Shown here piece after piece: positions 1 to 7,509 of a stretch of 42,206 nucleotides of DNA. This DNA comes from PZPK01 sp047628385. GTDB taxonomy: Bacteria > Pseudomonadota > Gammaproteobacteria > Pseudomonadales > Oleiphilaceae. The notes under the pieces were generated by a model, which ran no database searches, was not told the origin of the DNA, and saw only the letters and a list, made by a program, of their open reading frames with translations. The number at the start of each line of letters is the position of its first letter. Positions within the stretch are counted from its first letter, which is position 1. Location of the stretch: NCBI GenBank assembly GCA_047628385.1, contig JBLHVH010000005.1:1-42206 (forward strand). Reading direction: 5' to 3'. Both the position numbers and the translations under genes were made by a program.

Positions 1-967
1 CACCGATACCACCGGTAACGACGACGAGCAATGCTGTCAGAATAATTTCAAAGCTAGCGCCACCGCTGAATTCGCTCCATTCAAGGCTGTGTTGTGCCTT
101 GATATAGTTCTCTACGAAGTGGGCGATGATAAGCTGGGTGGCATGATCATCATGAATCAGTTTGGCCAGTGAATAGACTTCGGTTATTTTTTCGACGGTG
201 ATCAGGCTGGGGTCGAAGCCCAGCGCTTCGACAAGTTCTTTCTTTTCAGCTTGGTTTAATAGCTTTTGGAACAGTTCATAGCGGTTTTCGGTTTCAACAT
301 GGCTGGCAGCTTGTGCGGCCATCAGTATTCTTAACATCCGCTGGTTGATACTGACGACATCATTGATGTCTTTCAGCCACGTGAGAAACGCCCCTGTCGC
401 GTCATGTAAGCCTTTTCTGAAATGCTGGATATGTGCCCCAGTTTTTTCGAGCGCGCTTTTGGTTTTATAGCTTTTTTCTATTTGGCGGCTTTCGATGCGT
501 TCTTGTTGCACAATTTGCTGCAATACATTTCTTATGTCGCTACGAACCACTAACACAGTACGATTTACGCATTCTAGATCGTTACTGGCTGAACCATAGG
601 TACTTAATTGTTTTGTATTTGAAGCACCAAAATTTGACTGAGCGGCTGCTGATTGGTTCGGCCGACCATTATTTTGCACGGCACTCACTAAGGATATTGG
701 TGTATTCATTGGAAATACATGTAAACGGCCACGCATGATGGCTCGCTGAATTGCTGTACGCTCAAGTTTTGCCTTAGGGCTAAAGCGCTGATTTAGTAAG
801 GAGAGATCAAAAGAGGATAGCGTGCCCAGAAACATGGCGACACTGAGTTCAGTCTGGAACGATAAAGGAAAGCCCTGCGGGCCATCAAAGCCAAGCTCTA
901 AGCCTAACCCAGGCGTGATATAAAACAATTCACCCCAGCAGTCACTGACAACACTGCCTTCAGTCAT
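1..967 (-). CDS. Polymorphic toxin-like protein, N-terminal part (cut by the window edge)
   Basis: The minus strand is open from an ATG at 965-967 to the left edge, about 322 codons with no stop, so this is the 5' part of a longer gene. The protein begins MTEGSVVSDCWGELFYITPG. It continues with a polar, Ser/Gln/Asn-rich linker at about residues 95-130, then helical, charged sequence. The visible part ends in a hydrophobic Gly-rich stretch, ILTALLVVVTGGIG. A helical central part leading into such a segment ahead of a variable C-terminal domain is a layout I associate with polymorphic toxins and type VI secretion cargo; that is inference from layout, and the toxin tip lies outside the window. 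AGGTGG sits about 6 bases before the ATG, and a one-helix mini-gene ends 15 bases upstream. I am confident this is coding, but unsure of the function. Confidence 0.62.
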   Translation of the reverse strand, partial: MTEGSVVSDCWGELFYITPGLGLELGFDGPQGFPLSFQTELSVAMFLGTLSSFDLSLLNQRFSPKAKLERTAIQRAIMRGRLHVFPMNTPISLVSAVQNNGRPNQSAAAQSNFGASNTKQLSTYGSASNDLECVNRTVLVVRSDIRNVLQQIVQQERIESRQIEKSYKTKSALEKTGAHIQHFRKGLHDATGAFLTWLKDINDVVSINQRMLRILMAAQAASHVETENRYELFQKLLNQAEKKELVEALGFDPSLITVEKITEVYSLAKLIHDDHATQLIIAHFVENYIKAQHSLEWSEFSGGASFEIILTALLVVVTGGIG

Positions 968-982
968 GCCTGCCCACCTGTT

Positions 983-1126
983 TTAAGTGAGTGGTGCGAC
1001 AAATACAGCAAAGATTTCAGCGACGAAGCTAATAACGACAAAGGAATAAATAATAAAGTTAGAAATACGAAATATACCTTCTGAAAAGGCACTTTTTGAC
1101 TGCGCATAAACATCCTGTAATTGCAT
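983..1126 (-). CDS. Small single-helix membrane protein upstream of the toxin-like gene
   Basis: This 47-residue reading frame starts MQLQDVYAQSKSAFSEG and has one hydrophobic segment at about residues 20-44 (FIIYSFVVISFVAEIFAVFV), ending PLT. Its TAA lies 15 bases before the ATG of the toxin-like gene, so the two are probably co-transcribed. The same frame stays open upstream to a TAG at 1226-1228 (about 33 more codons) without another ATG, GTG or TTG. It could therefore be the tail of an older, longer gene rather than a complete one. No family is recognised. A role with the downstream protein, such as immunity, chaperone or membrane docking, is only a guess from position. Confidence 0.4.
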   Translation of the reverse strand: MQLQDVYAQSKSAFSEGIFRISNFIIYSFVVISFVAEIFAVFVAPLT

Positions 1127-1476
1127 TTGAAAACAACGTTCAATAAGTGTGATATTTATTGAACCTTCAAAGCTCCGATAAGCTAAATCATTAAATTTAG
1201 TCTCATCCCATGAACTAAGTGCATGCTATCTTGATGGGTCAATCGGGTCAATATAAAAATTGTACGTTTATTACGCAGTTCAAATTATCTAACGAATATT
1301 TACCTCCCGTTGAATACAGGCCAAGCCGCAAAAAACGATTAAGTTTCAACTATTAGTGATTTATAAGGACTTAGTACTATTCTAAAAGTAGCTTGAATAG
1401 ATTACCGGTAATTTATTTTGTTTAGACCTTGAGCGGAATACACATCAATTTTTGTCATTTAGAACCAGTGACTCCT
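1127..1476. other. Gap between divergent genes
   Basis: About 350 AT-rich bases separate the minus-strand mini-gene from the cNMP/HDOD gene. The first 100 bases carry the open upstream extension of the mini-gene frame. A nine-base tandem repeat (gggtcaatc, gggtcaata) lies at 1236-1253. Promoters for both directions must lie here, but I see no convincing -35/-10 pair, hairpin or RNA gene. The plus-strand gene could alternatively start at a TTG at 1429. Confidence 0.5.
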
Positions 1477-1920
1477 ATGAATAAACCAAAGCCAAGCCTT
1501 GAACAACTTAAACATCTTTGCCCCTTTGACCCTTTTTCGGAACAGCAAATGGTCTTGGTTGTGGCAAAATCAATTGTAAAAGAATTTACAGCTGACGAAG
1601 TGGTGATCGAAGTAGGAACCTATGACAAACTTGAACACTTTCTACTTGAGGGGGGTGTTGAACTTGAGTCATTTGATGGTCGCTTTAAACAAATAAGCGC
1701 AGGCTCTGAAAGTGCTCACACCGCCGTTGCTCTGCTACAACCGCGTAAATATAACGTTAAGACTAAGACTCCATGCGTCTTTGCACTCATCCAACAAACA
1801 ACCGTCAATGCCTTACTGCAAAAGTTGCCTAATAATAAATCTACTGAATTTAGTGTCAGTGATTTACATTCAGGTCATGAAATTGAAGATATTGCCCATA
1901 GTTTTGAGGCCGATCTCTAA
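1477..1920 (+). CDS. Cyclic-nucleotide-binding-like domain protein (N-terminal half of the split gene)
   Basis: This 147-residue product starts MNKPKPSLEQLKHLCPF. It carries a CRP-fold pattern: FTADEVVIEVGTYDKLEHFL with a following LLEGGVEL strand pair, then the segment SAGSESAHTAVALLQPRKY, which corresponds to the phosphate-binding cassette and following helix. The match is to the degenerate cNMP-like class rather than to CRP itself, so nucleotide binding is not assured. There is no helix-turn-helix. The ATG at 1477 is preferred over the TTG at 1429 because it begins the domain-like sequence, though its ribosome-binding site is weak. The encoded chain stops in the linker just before the HDOD domain. 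Confidence 0.72.
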   Translation: MNKPKPSLEQLKHLCPFDPFSEQQMVLVVAKSIVKEFTADEVVIEVGTYDKLEHFLLEGGVELESFDGRFKQISAGSESAHTAVALLQPRKYNVKTKTPCVFALIQQTTVNALLQKLPNNKSTEFSVSDLHSGHEIEDIAHSFEADL

Positions 1921-1953
1921 TCAAATAATCTAATATTACCCTCATTTCCAGAT

Positions 1954-2745
1954 GTGGCTTTACATATTAAGCAATTACTCGATGACCCGAATGTAACGGT
2001 TAAAGATATAGCTGATGTATTAAATAACGACCCAGCTATGACGGCTAAATTACTCAAAACCTGTAATAGTCCGCTGTATCGTACCGTCGCTGAAATCACG
2101 AGTAACAGAGATGCCATTGTTAGGCTTGGATTTAATACCACACGCCAGCTCATTACTATTTTTGCGTTAAAAGAGGTATTTAAAAGCAAAAACAAGTTTC
2201 TACAACAAAAAATGGGCGAGCTTTGGGCGCACTCTAGTGAAGTTGCTTCGACCTCTTATGTACTCGCGTCTAAAACACCTGGAATGAACCCTGAGCAAGC
2301 CATGCTAGCGGGATTAATACAGGATATAGGTGCCATTCCTATTCTGAATTATATTGAAAAACACCCTAAATTCATGAAGCGAGACTATAAAATTGATGCC
2401 ATCCTGACTACCTTAAAAAGTCGAATAGGCGCTCAAATACTCGATAGTTGGGATTTTTCTGCAGACCTAGTTGAAGTCGCTAAAAACAGTAATAATTGGG
2501 CCTTTCAATCACTGAACGATAAACCCAGTTATGTCGACATGACGATTGTCGCAAATATCCATTCGTTTATTGGTAAGAAGGCGCATCCTAAATGCCCGCC
2601 GTTCGACCAAATACCAGCCTTTAACAAAATCGGCAAAAACGGTCTAACCCCCAAAGAAAGCCAGGATGTGCGACATGAAGCTCAGCATCAACTGGATGAT
2701 TTAAAAGCCTTGCTTTGCCCTCAAGAAATTCCAGTACTGCATTAG
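1954..2745 (+). CDS. HDOD domain protein (C-terminal half of the split gene)
   Basis: HDOD domains are HD-related modules without assured hydrolase activity that take part in bacterial signalling. The first two thirds match the family: IKQLLDDPNVTVKDIADVLN, then NDPAMTAKLLKTCNSPLYR, an AIVRLGFNTTRQL helix, and AMLAGLIQDIGAIPILNYIE, where HD-domain proteins place their H/D residues. The last 70 residues are a poorly conserved tail. If translated alone it would have to start at the GTG at 1954, which lacks a ribosome-binding site and cuts off the first strand of the domain. Expression as a separate protein is therefore doubtful. Confidence 0.7.
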   Translation: MALHIKQLLDDPNVTVKDIADVLNNDPAMTAKLLKTCNSPLYRTVAEITSNRDAIVRLGFNTTRQLITIFALKEVFKSKNKFLQQKMGELWAHSSEVASTSYVLASKTPGMNPEQAMLAGLIQDIGAIPILNYIEKHPKFMKRDYKIDAILTTLKSRIGAQILDSWDFSADLVEVAKNSNNWAFQSLNDKPSYVDMTIVANIHSFIGKKAHPKCPPFDQIPAFNKIGKNGLTPKESQDVRHEAQHQLDDLKALLCPQEIPVLH

Positions 2746-2873
2746 GCGTACTCACATGTGAATAATATTCAGTTTTGTACTGAATACATTGATTCTTTTA
2801 CTCTTTATATCGTATGGTCTATGTCAGCTTTATCAATCCAATCGATTTATATAAAAAAGACAAAGAGAAGAAT

Positions 2874-3827
2874 ATGAAAAAACTGCTATTATGCTTCGGT
2901 TTTATTATTGCCGTAATCGCTTCCTTTCACTTGGTAAGTAATCATTACCGTTATGAATTTTATGATTGGGCTATCGACTTTGAAGCATCAAAAGCAGAAT
3001 TAGTTTCTAAAACAAGCCGCTATCCGCTAGTCCACGGCCAGCAAGATTTTACTTATTTTGAAAGCCCTAAAAGAGCAGGCCAAGAATCGATCATTATGCT
3101 GCACGGTTTTAGTGCAAGCAAAGAAAATTGGCTACGATTTTCGAGTCACTTATATCAGAAGTACCATATAATCGCCCTCGATTTACTGGGACATGGTGCA
3201 AATAAACAAGATTTTTCTCAATCCTATTCTGTTGAGAGTCAGGTTGAATACGTTCGTCAGGTTGCACTTAAGTTGGGTCTTGATAAATTTCATTTAGTCG
3301 GCAACTCAATGGGGGGCGCAATTTCTTCTTTATATGCAGCAACCCATCCTCAACACGTACTTTCTGCGACCTTGATTAGCCCTGCAGGTGTGCATGATAT
3401 TCCATCAAAAATGGATGAATTACTGGAAGAAGGCATCAACCCGCTTATTGCGCTCAATGAAGATGATTTTGTAAATGTCGTAAACTTTGTGATGGAAGAG
3501 CCACCATTTATTCCTGCTGCAATCATTCGGGTAGAAGCAGAAAAAGCAGCCAGCCGTACAAAAATCAACCAACGAATATTTGAAGACCTTCATGCCGATA
3601 TTAAAAAAGGTTTCGAGGTAAAACTAAAACAAATCCAAGCGCCCGTTCTGATTATTTGGGGTGATCAAGATCGCGCGATTAATGCGGCCAACATTGATAA
3701 GTACGCAGCGTTGATTCCTAATGCAAAAAAACGGGTACTCAAGGACATTGGTCACCTTGCCATGATCGAAGCCCCAGAGGTAACTGCGTTAGCCGTATTG
3801 GACTTTTTTGAGGCTAACAAAATTTAG
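2874..3827 (+). CDS. Membrane-anchored alpha/beta hydrolase (lipase/esterase family)
   Basis: This 317-residue hydrolase has an N-terminal hydrophobic segment (residues 3-20) that is a signal anchor or uncleaved signal. The catalytic set is visible: oxyanion-region HGF at 77-79, nucleophile Ser145 in GNSMGG, acid Asp266 in WGDQDRAI and His294 in IGHLAMIEAP. A cap region lies at about 175-245. It resembles Moraxella/Pseudomonas lipase-3-like esterases and meta-cleavage-product hydrolases. The anchor and the lack of neighbouring aromatic-degradation genes favour an esterase or lipase acting at the membrane or in the periplasm. Substrate cannot be read from sequence. ATG 2874 is preferred because AAAGAGAAG precedes it; an in-frame start at 2814 would add 20 charged residues before the signal. 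Confidence 0.85.
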   Translation: MKKLLLCFGFIIAVIASFHLVSNHYRYEFYDWAIDFEASKAELVSKTSRYPLVHGQQDFTYFESPKRAGQESIIMLHGFSASKENWLRFSSHLYQKYHIIALDLLGHGANKQDFSQSYSVESQVEYVRQVALKLGLDKFHLVGNSMGGAISSLYAATHPQHVLSATLISPAGVHDIPSKMDELLEEGINPLIALNEDDFVNVVNFVMEEPPFIPAAIIRVEAEKAASRTKINQRIFEDLHADIKKGFEVKLKQIQAPVLIIWGDQDRAINAANIDKYAALIPNAKKRVLKDIGHLAMIEAPEVTALAVLDFFEANKI

Positions 3828-3846
3828 CCTTAAGCTAAAGATTCTC

Positions 3847-3870
3847 GATACCACTCTTCTGAGCGGTATC
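3847..3870. terminator. Hairpin between convergent hydrolase and speA genes
   Basis: Arms gataccactc and gagcggtatc pair around a ttct loop with one A/C mismatch. Neither strand has a strong T-run after it, so it is at best a weak shared bidirectional terminator. Confidence 0.4.
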
Positions 3871-3878
3871 GTTGGTAT

Positions 3879-5807
3879 TTACCCTAAATAGGTATAACTT
3901 TCTAAACCATCTTCAAAAGCGATTAGATATCGCTCTCGCTCTTCCTCTGACAAGGTTTTTTTATCGAGTAATATTTGGTAATTCTTCATCAAATACTCCG
4001 CCGTAAAATTAACATCCTGCAGTACATCCGCGATGGTGTCTCCACGAATTGCATGCTCTAAGATTATCTCGCCCTGCTCATCAATACTTGCATCGACAGA
4101 GTCTGTATCGCCAAAGAGGTTATGCTTGTCACCCAAAATTTCCTGGTAAGCGCCCAACATAAAAAAACAGAGTGTTTCGGTTGTAGAATCTTCGCCTGCG
4201 GTTGCGCTTTTTTCAGGTAAAGAGAGTGTTGGTTCAACGCCATGTTGCGCGACATATTGGTCGATTCGTCCATCAGAATCACACGTGATATCTTGTACAA
4301 TCGCATGGCGTGATAAGGGTTTATTTAAGCCTTCAAGAGGTAAAATTGGAAAAATCTGGTCAATTCCCCAAACATCTGGCAGTGATTGAAACAGTGAAAA
4401 ATTCACAAAAAGCTTTTCGGCTAATTTTAAGTCTAGTTCATCAATAATTTCCTGATGATCCGTATTAATAGGCCTTAGTTGCTGCCTGAGTTGCTGACAA
4501 GTACTGAGATATAAATGCTCTGCCTGCGCTTTTTGCTGCAACGTTAAAGCGCCATGCACAAATAGGTTATGCGCTTCTTCAATCGCATGTGCTGCATCAT
4601 GATAAATTTCTAATAACGAACGCGTTGATGCACCACGCTCCAAGGTCTGGTAGTCATCCCATAAATGCACCAACGCTGCAGGGCTGTTTGCATTAATGGC
4701 CTCAGCAGGAAAAGCGGTAACAAATTCTTTGGGGGTTTCTTTTTCGACTACATCGCTAATTAGTATGGCATGATGAGCCGTAATCGCTCGTCCTGACTCG
4801 CTAATAATATTAGGGTGAGGTAATTGAAAACGATCGCTTTCTTCTTGAAAAGCCTGAATTACATTTCGTGCATAATCTTCCATACTATAGTTCATTGAGC
4901 AGGCACTTCGAGAGCGAGTACCATCATAGTCAACGCCCAAACCACCGCCAATATCGACCGTTTGAATCGGTACGCCTAGTGCACGAAGCTGGCTATAAAT
5001 TTTTGCACACTCTTGAAAGCCTTTATGAATATCGCGAATATTAGCGATTTGCGAGCCCAAGTGAAAGTGCAACAGCTCAAACGATATAAGCTGCTGATGC
5101 TGCTTTAAGAGCGCGACCGCTTCAATGATTTGATGCGAGGATAAACCAAACTTGGATTTCTCTCCGCCGGTATTTTGCCAATTACCCTTACCGATTGTTG
5201 ATAGTTTGGCACGTAAGCCAATCGACGCTTGTACGCCTAAGCGCTTGGCTTCTTCCAAGATCACCGTTAGCTCACTAAGCTTTTCAGCAACAATATAGAC
5301 CTTATAGCCCAGCTTTTGTCCCAACAATGCCATTCGAATGTAGTGCCTATCTTTATAGCCATTACACACAATCACCGAACCTGGCGCTAAATCCATCGCT
5401 AATACGGCTAACAATTCAGGCTTACTGCCTGCTTCTAGACCAATTTGGCCCTGACTGCATGCAGGTTCTGCACGCACGATCTCTTCAACCACTCTGCGTT
5501 GTTGATTAACTTTAATGGGATAAACAATTTGATAGTTGCCTTGATACCCAAACTGTTCAGAAAGTTTGTTAAAGGCGCCACAAAGCGTATTCACACGATG
5601 ATGCAAAATTGATTTGAACCGCACTAATACCGGAGTGCGTAAGCCCAATGCACGAATTTTAAGGAGTAAGTCCTTTAAGTTAATCGCTTGTGTTGCGTCT
5701 TGTTCGGGACAGATAGCTAACTCACCTTGCTCCGTAATTGATACATAACCCTCGCCCCATGCATGAAGATTATATGGCGGTGTCTTATCCTGTGAAATCG
5801 GGTTCAT
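3879..5807 (-). CDS. speA: Biosynthetic arginine decarboxylase (PLP-dependent)
   Basis: It converts arginine to agmatine, the first step of the agmatine route to putrescine. The 642-residue length is close to the E. coli enzyme. Near the N-terminus NLHAWGEGYVSI is the family opening. YPIKVNQQRRVVEEI carries the PLP lysine (about Lys99), and VDIGGGLGVDYDG and ISESGRAI are PLP-barrel loops. The C-terminal region keeps LCFFMLGAYQEILGDKHNLF, another family hallmark. ATG at 5807 is chosen; a GTG at 5834 would add nine residues not typical of the family. It is divergent from speE across about 220 bases, and the pairing supports a polyamine role. No agmatinase or agmatine deiminase gene is in the window. 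Confidence 0.96.
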   Translation of the reverse strand: MNPISQDKTPPYNLHAWGEGYVSITEQGELAICPEQDATQAINLKDLLLKIRALGLRTPVLVRFKSILHHRVNTLCGAFNKLSEQFGYQGNYQIVYPIKVNQQRRVVEEIVRAEPACSQGQIGLEAGSKPELLAVLAMDLAPGSVIVCNGYKDRHYIRMALLGQKLGYKVYIVAEKLSELTVILEEAKRLGVQASIGLRAKLSTIGKGNWQNTGGEKSKFGLSSHQIIEAVALLKQHQQLISFELLHFHLGSQIANIRDIHKGFQECAKIYSQLRALGVPIQTVDIGGGLGVDYDGTRSRSACSMNYSMEDYARNVIQAFQEESDRFQLPHPNIISESGRAITAHHAILISDVVEKETPKEFVTAFPAEAINANSPAALVHLWDDYQTLERGASTRSLLEIYHDAAHAIEEAHNLFVHGALTLQQKAQAEHLYLSTCQQLRQQLRPINTDHQEIIDELDLKLAEKLFVNFSLFQSLPDVWGIDQIFPILPLEGLNKPLSRHAIVQDITCDSDGRIDQYVAQHGVEPTLSLPEKSATAGEDSTTETLCFFMLGAYQEILGDKHNLFGDTDSVDASIDEQGEIILEHAIRGDTIADVLQDVNFTAEYLMKNYQILLDKKTLSEEERERYLIAFEDGLESYTYLG

Positions 5808-6027
5808 TCTGTTCTCATAAATTAGGTTAATCACGATAGTATAAAAGTTACTATGCTACCTCAGATATACTTAAAGATAGCTGTTTTTTAAAGGTATATG
5901 ATGGCTTCGGTAAAAATTTGCTGATTATTAATTTACTAGCGCATAGAATGTGGATTTTACGATTAGACAAAATTGTCGCAATGCTAAAATCCCACCTATA
6001 CCACAGGATTAAAGTTAGGAAAAGTTT

Positions 6028-6888
6028 ATGACACTTGATTCAAATAAATGGTTCACAGAAATTTTCCAAAATGAAGGTACTGGCTTTTCATTGAAGATTA
6101 AGAGTAAGTGTCACGAAGAGCAAAGTCAGTATCAGTTTCTTGAAATTTATGACACGGAAACATTCGGCAAGCTAATGGTCATTGATGGCTGCGTTATGTT
6201 AACGACACGCGATAACTTTTTGTATCACGAAATGATGTCACACCCCGCTTTATTCACCCATCCTGAGCCTAAAAACGTAGTCATTATTGGTGGCGGTGAT
6301 TGCGGGACTTTAAAAGAAGTTTTGAAACACCCTTCGGTGCAAAAAGTCATCCAAGTAGATATTGACGAACGTGTTACTCGACTATCAGAGCAGTTTTTCC
6401 CTGAACTGTGCACCTCAAACAATGATCCTCGTGCTGAACTCTTGTTTGACGACGGTATTAAATGGGTAAAAAATGCACCAGCGGGGTCAGTTGATGTCAT
6501 TATTATCGACTCAACCGACCCTGTAGGACCAGCTGAAGGCTTGTTTGCGGTTGATTTTTATCGTGACTGCTACCAAGCACTGACGACAAACGGCATCGTT
6601 GTACAACAAAGCGAATCGCCACTGTTACATAGTCAAAGTATTATCAAAAAAGTGCACGAGGATATGAAAGCAGTTGGTTTTAAACACACACACACTTTAC
6701 CATTTCCTCAACCTGTTTATCCAACAGGCTGGTGGAGTGCGACCATGGCATTAAAAAACGGTTCAGTGTCGTCTTTGCGAACAAAAGACATCGAGCATAA
6801 AGGGTTTGAAACTGAATACTATAACTTAGGCATTCATCAAGGCGCATTGGCTACACCTGAATTTATGAAAAAAATTCTAACTTTTTAG
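6028..6888 (+). CDS. speE: Spermidine synthase (polyamine aminopropyltransferase)
   Basis: It transfers an aminopropyl group from decarboxylated S-adenosylmethionine to putrescine. The 286-residue protein keeps FLYHEMMSHPAL, the nucleotide loop IGGGDCGTLKEVLKH (about 87-101), the acidic residues VDIDERV (110-116), DDG (141-143) and the catalytic DSTDPVGPAEGL (161-172). The C-terminal PVYPTGWWSATMA is typical of proteobacterial SpeE. TAGGA upstream of ATG supports the start. The divergent speA would supply agmatine, but the enzymes converting agmatine to putrescine and making decarboxylated SAM are not present here. Its stop overlaps the end of the convergent PilZ gene. Confidence 0.94.
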   Translation: MTLDSNKWFTEIFQNEGTGFSLKIKSKCHEEQSQYQFLEIYDTETFGKLMVIDGCVMLTTRDNFLYHEMMSHPALFTHPEPKNVVIIGGGDCGTLKEVLKHPSVQKVIQVDIDERVTRLSEQFFPELCTSNNDPRAELLFDDGIKWVKNAPAGSVDVIIIDSTDPVGPAEGLFAVDFYRDCYQALTTNGIVVQQSESPLLHSQSIIKKVHEDMKAVGFKHTHTLPFPQPVYPTGWWSATMALKNGSVSSLRTKDIEHKGFETEYYNLGIHQGALATPEFMKKILTF

Positions 6889-7292
6889 ATCTTTTTATTG
6901 GCATATTTGCTTAAAAAATCAAATACTTGTTCATTCGCATCCTTGAAATAAAGCCCTAAAGTGAAGCCGTCGTTTGAAATAGATGTTCGCTTCACTTCTG
7001 ACAGCATACGTAAGTTCTTATGCAACCCCTTGTAACGAACGTTTAGCTCAAACACAAATATTGCATTTGCTTTAAAGTTTACCGGGCTTAAAACCGATGC
7101 TCCTCGCTCTGAAACATCTAGCGAGCTACAGTCTATCCGCGTTTTATCATTCGTGGTGATGGTACAAGACCATCGCGCAGCGCGACGCGTATATATTCTT
7201 CGTTCAACAGGTTTGATGTCAGCGATTGAGCTTTCTGTAATTTCAGCGGTATCATCTACATACCCTGACACGGCTTTCGCTGATTGCTCCAT
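6885..7292 (-). CDS. PilZ domain protein (probable c-di-GMP receptor)
   Basis: A 135-residue cytoplasmic protein with a 30-residue polar leader and one PilZ domain. ERRIYTRRAARW holds the Arg-rich switch motif (RxxxR) and DVSERGASVLSP holds the (D/N)xSxxG motif; both are expected for c-di-GMP binding. The rest, FELNVRYKGL and FTLGLYFKDANEQVFDFL, is the beta-barrel. There is no effector domain, so it likely acts by binding a partner. The last three bases overlap the speE stop in a tail-to-tail arrangement. A strong terminator separates it from amtB, so it should have its own promoter in 7293-7420. Confidence 0.88.
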   Translation of the reverse strand: MEQSAKAVSGYVDDTAEITESSIADIKPVERRIYTRRAARWSCTITTNDKTRIDCSSLDVSERGASVLSPVNFKANAIFVFELNVRYKGLHKNLRMLSEVKRTSISNDGFTLGLYFKDANEQVFDFLSKYANKKI

Positions 7293-7423
7293 TCAATCTA
7301 CCTCTAAATTATCGTATATGCACACCCTTAAAGTATCCCATATTAAAAGCAGATTCAAACCTTCTCCGAAATATAATGTTAAACGTACATTTCTTAAACT
7401 CAAGGTTACAAATAACAATCAAA

Positions 7424-7454
7424 AAAAAACTTACCCTTTTGAGGTAAGTTTTTT
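7424..7454 (-). terminator. Intrinsic terminator of glnK-amtB
   Basis: A stem of ACTTACC and GGTAAGT with a seven-base loop is flanked by A-run and T-run that extend the pairing by five A/T pairs. Read on the minus strand it lies about 55 bases past the amtB stop and ends in a long T-run, the classic Rho-independent form. A shorter T-run on the plus strand would let it work in both directions. Confidence 0.8.
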
Positions 7455-7509
7455 AGTTTAAGTGCGGCTTCTTATAAAAACCACGCTTTATAGCTGACTG
7501 AGTATCGAC

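Larger units (their letters stand above)
1477..2745 (+). pseudogene. cNMP-binding/HDOD signalling gene split by an in-frame TAA
   Basis: A cyclic-nucleotide-binding-like domain (1477-1920) and an HDOD domain (to 2745) lie in the same frame, separated only by a TAA at 1918-1920. Translating through the stop gives continuous, family-like sequence: ...HSFEADL, stop, SNNLILPSFPDVALHIKQLL. The HDOD hallmark LPSFPDVAL begins before the GTG at 1954 that a gene finder would choose as start, so that GTG is an internal Val codon of a once single protein of about 422 residues. cNMP-HDOD fusions of this size are a known architecture. The TAA could derive from CAA or GAA by one substitution. Alternatives are a base-calling error, stop readthrough, or a functional split gene. 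Confidence 0.7.

Noticed and set aside
433..738. Plus-strand frame of 101 codons starting MPQFFRARFWF
   Set aside because: It lies antisense to the longer, domain-like minus-strand toxin frame and has no family-like sequence.
1712..1933. Second plus-strand frame overlapping the cNMP-like half
   Set aside because: It is a different frame with low-complexity hydrophobic content, no ribosome-binding site and no recognisable domain; not a frameshifted continuation.
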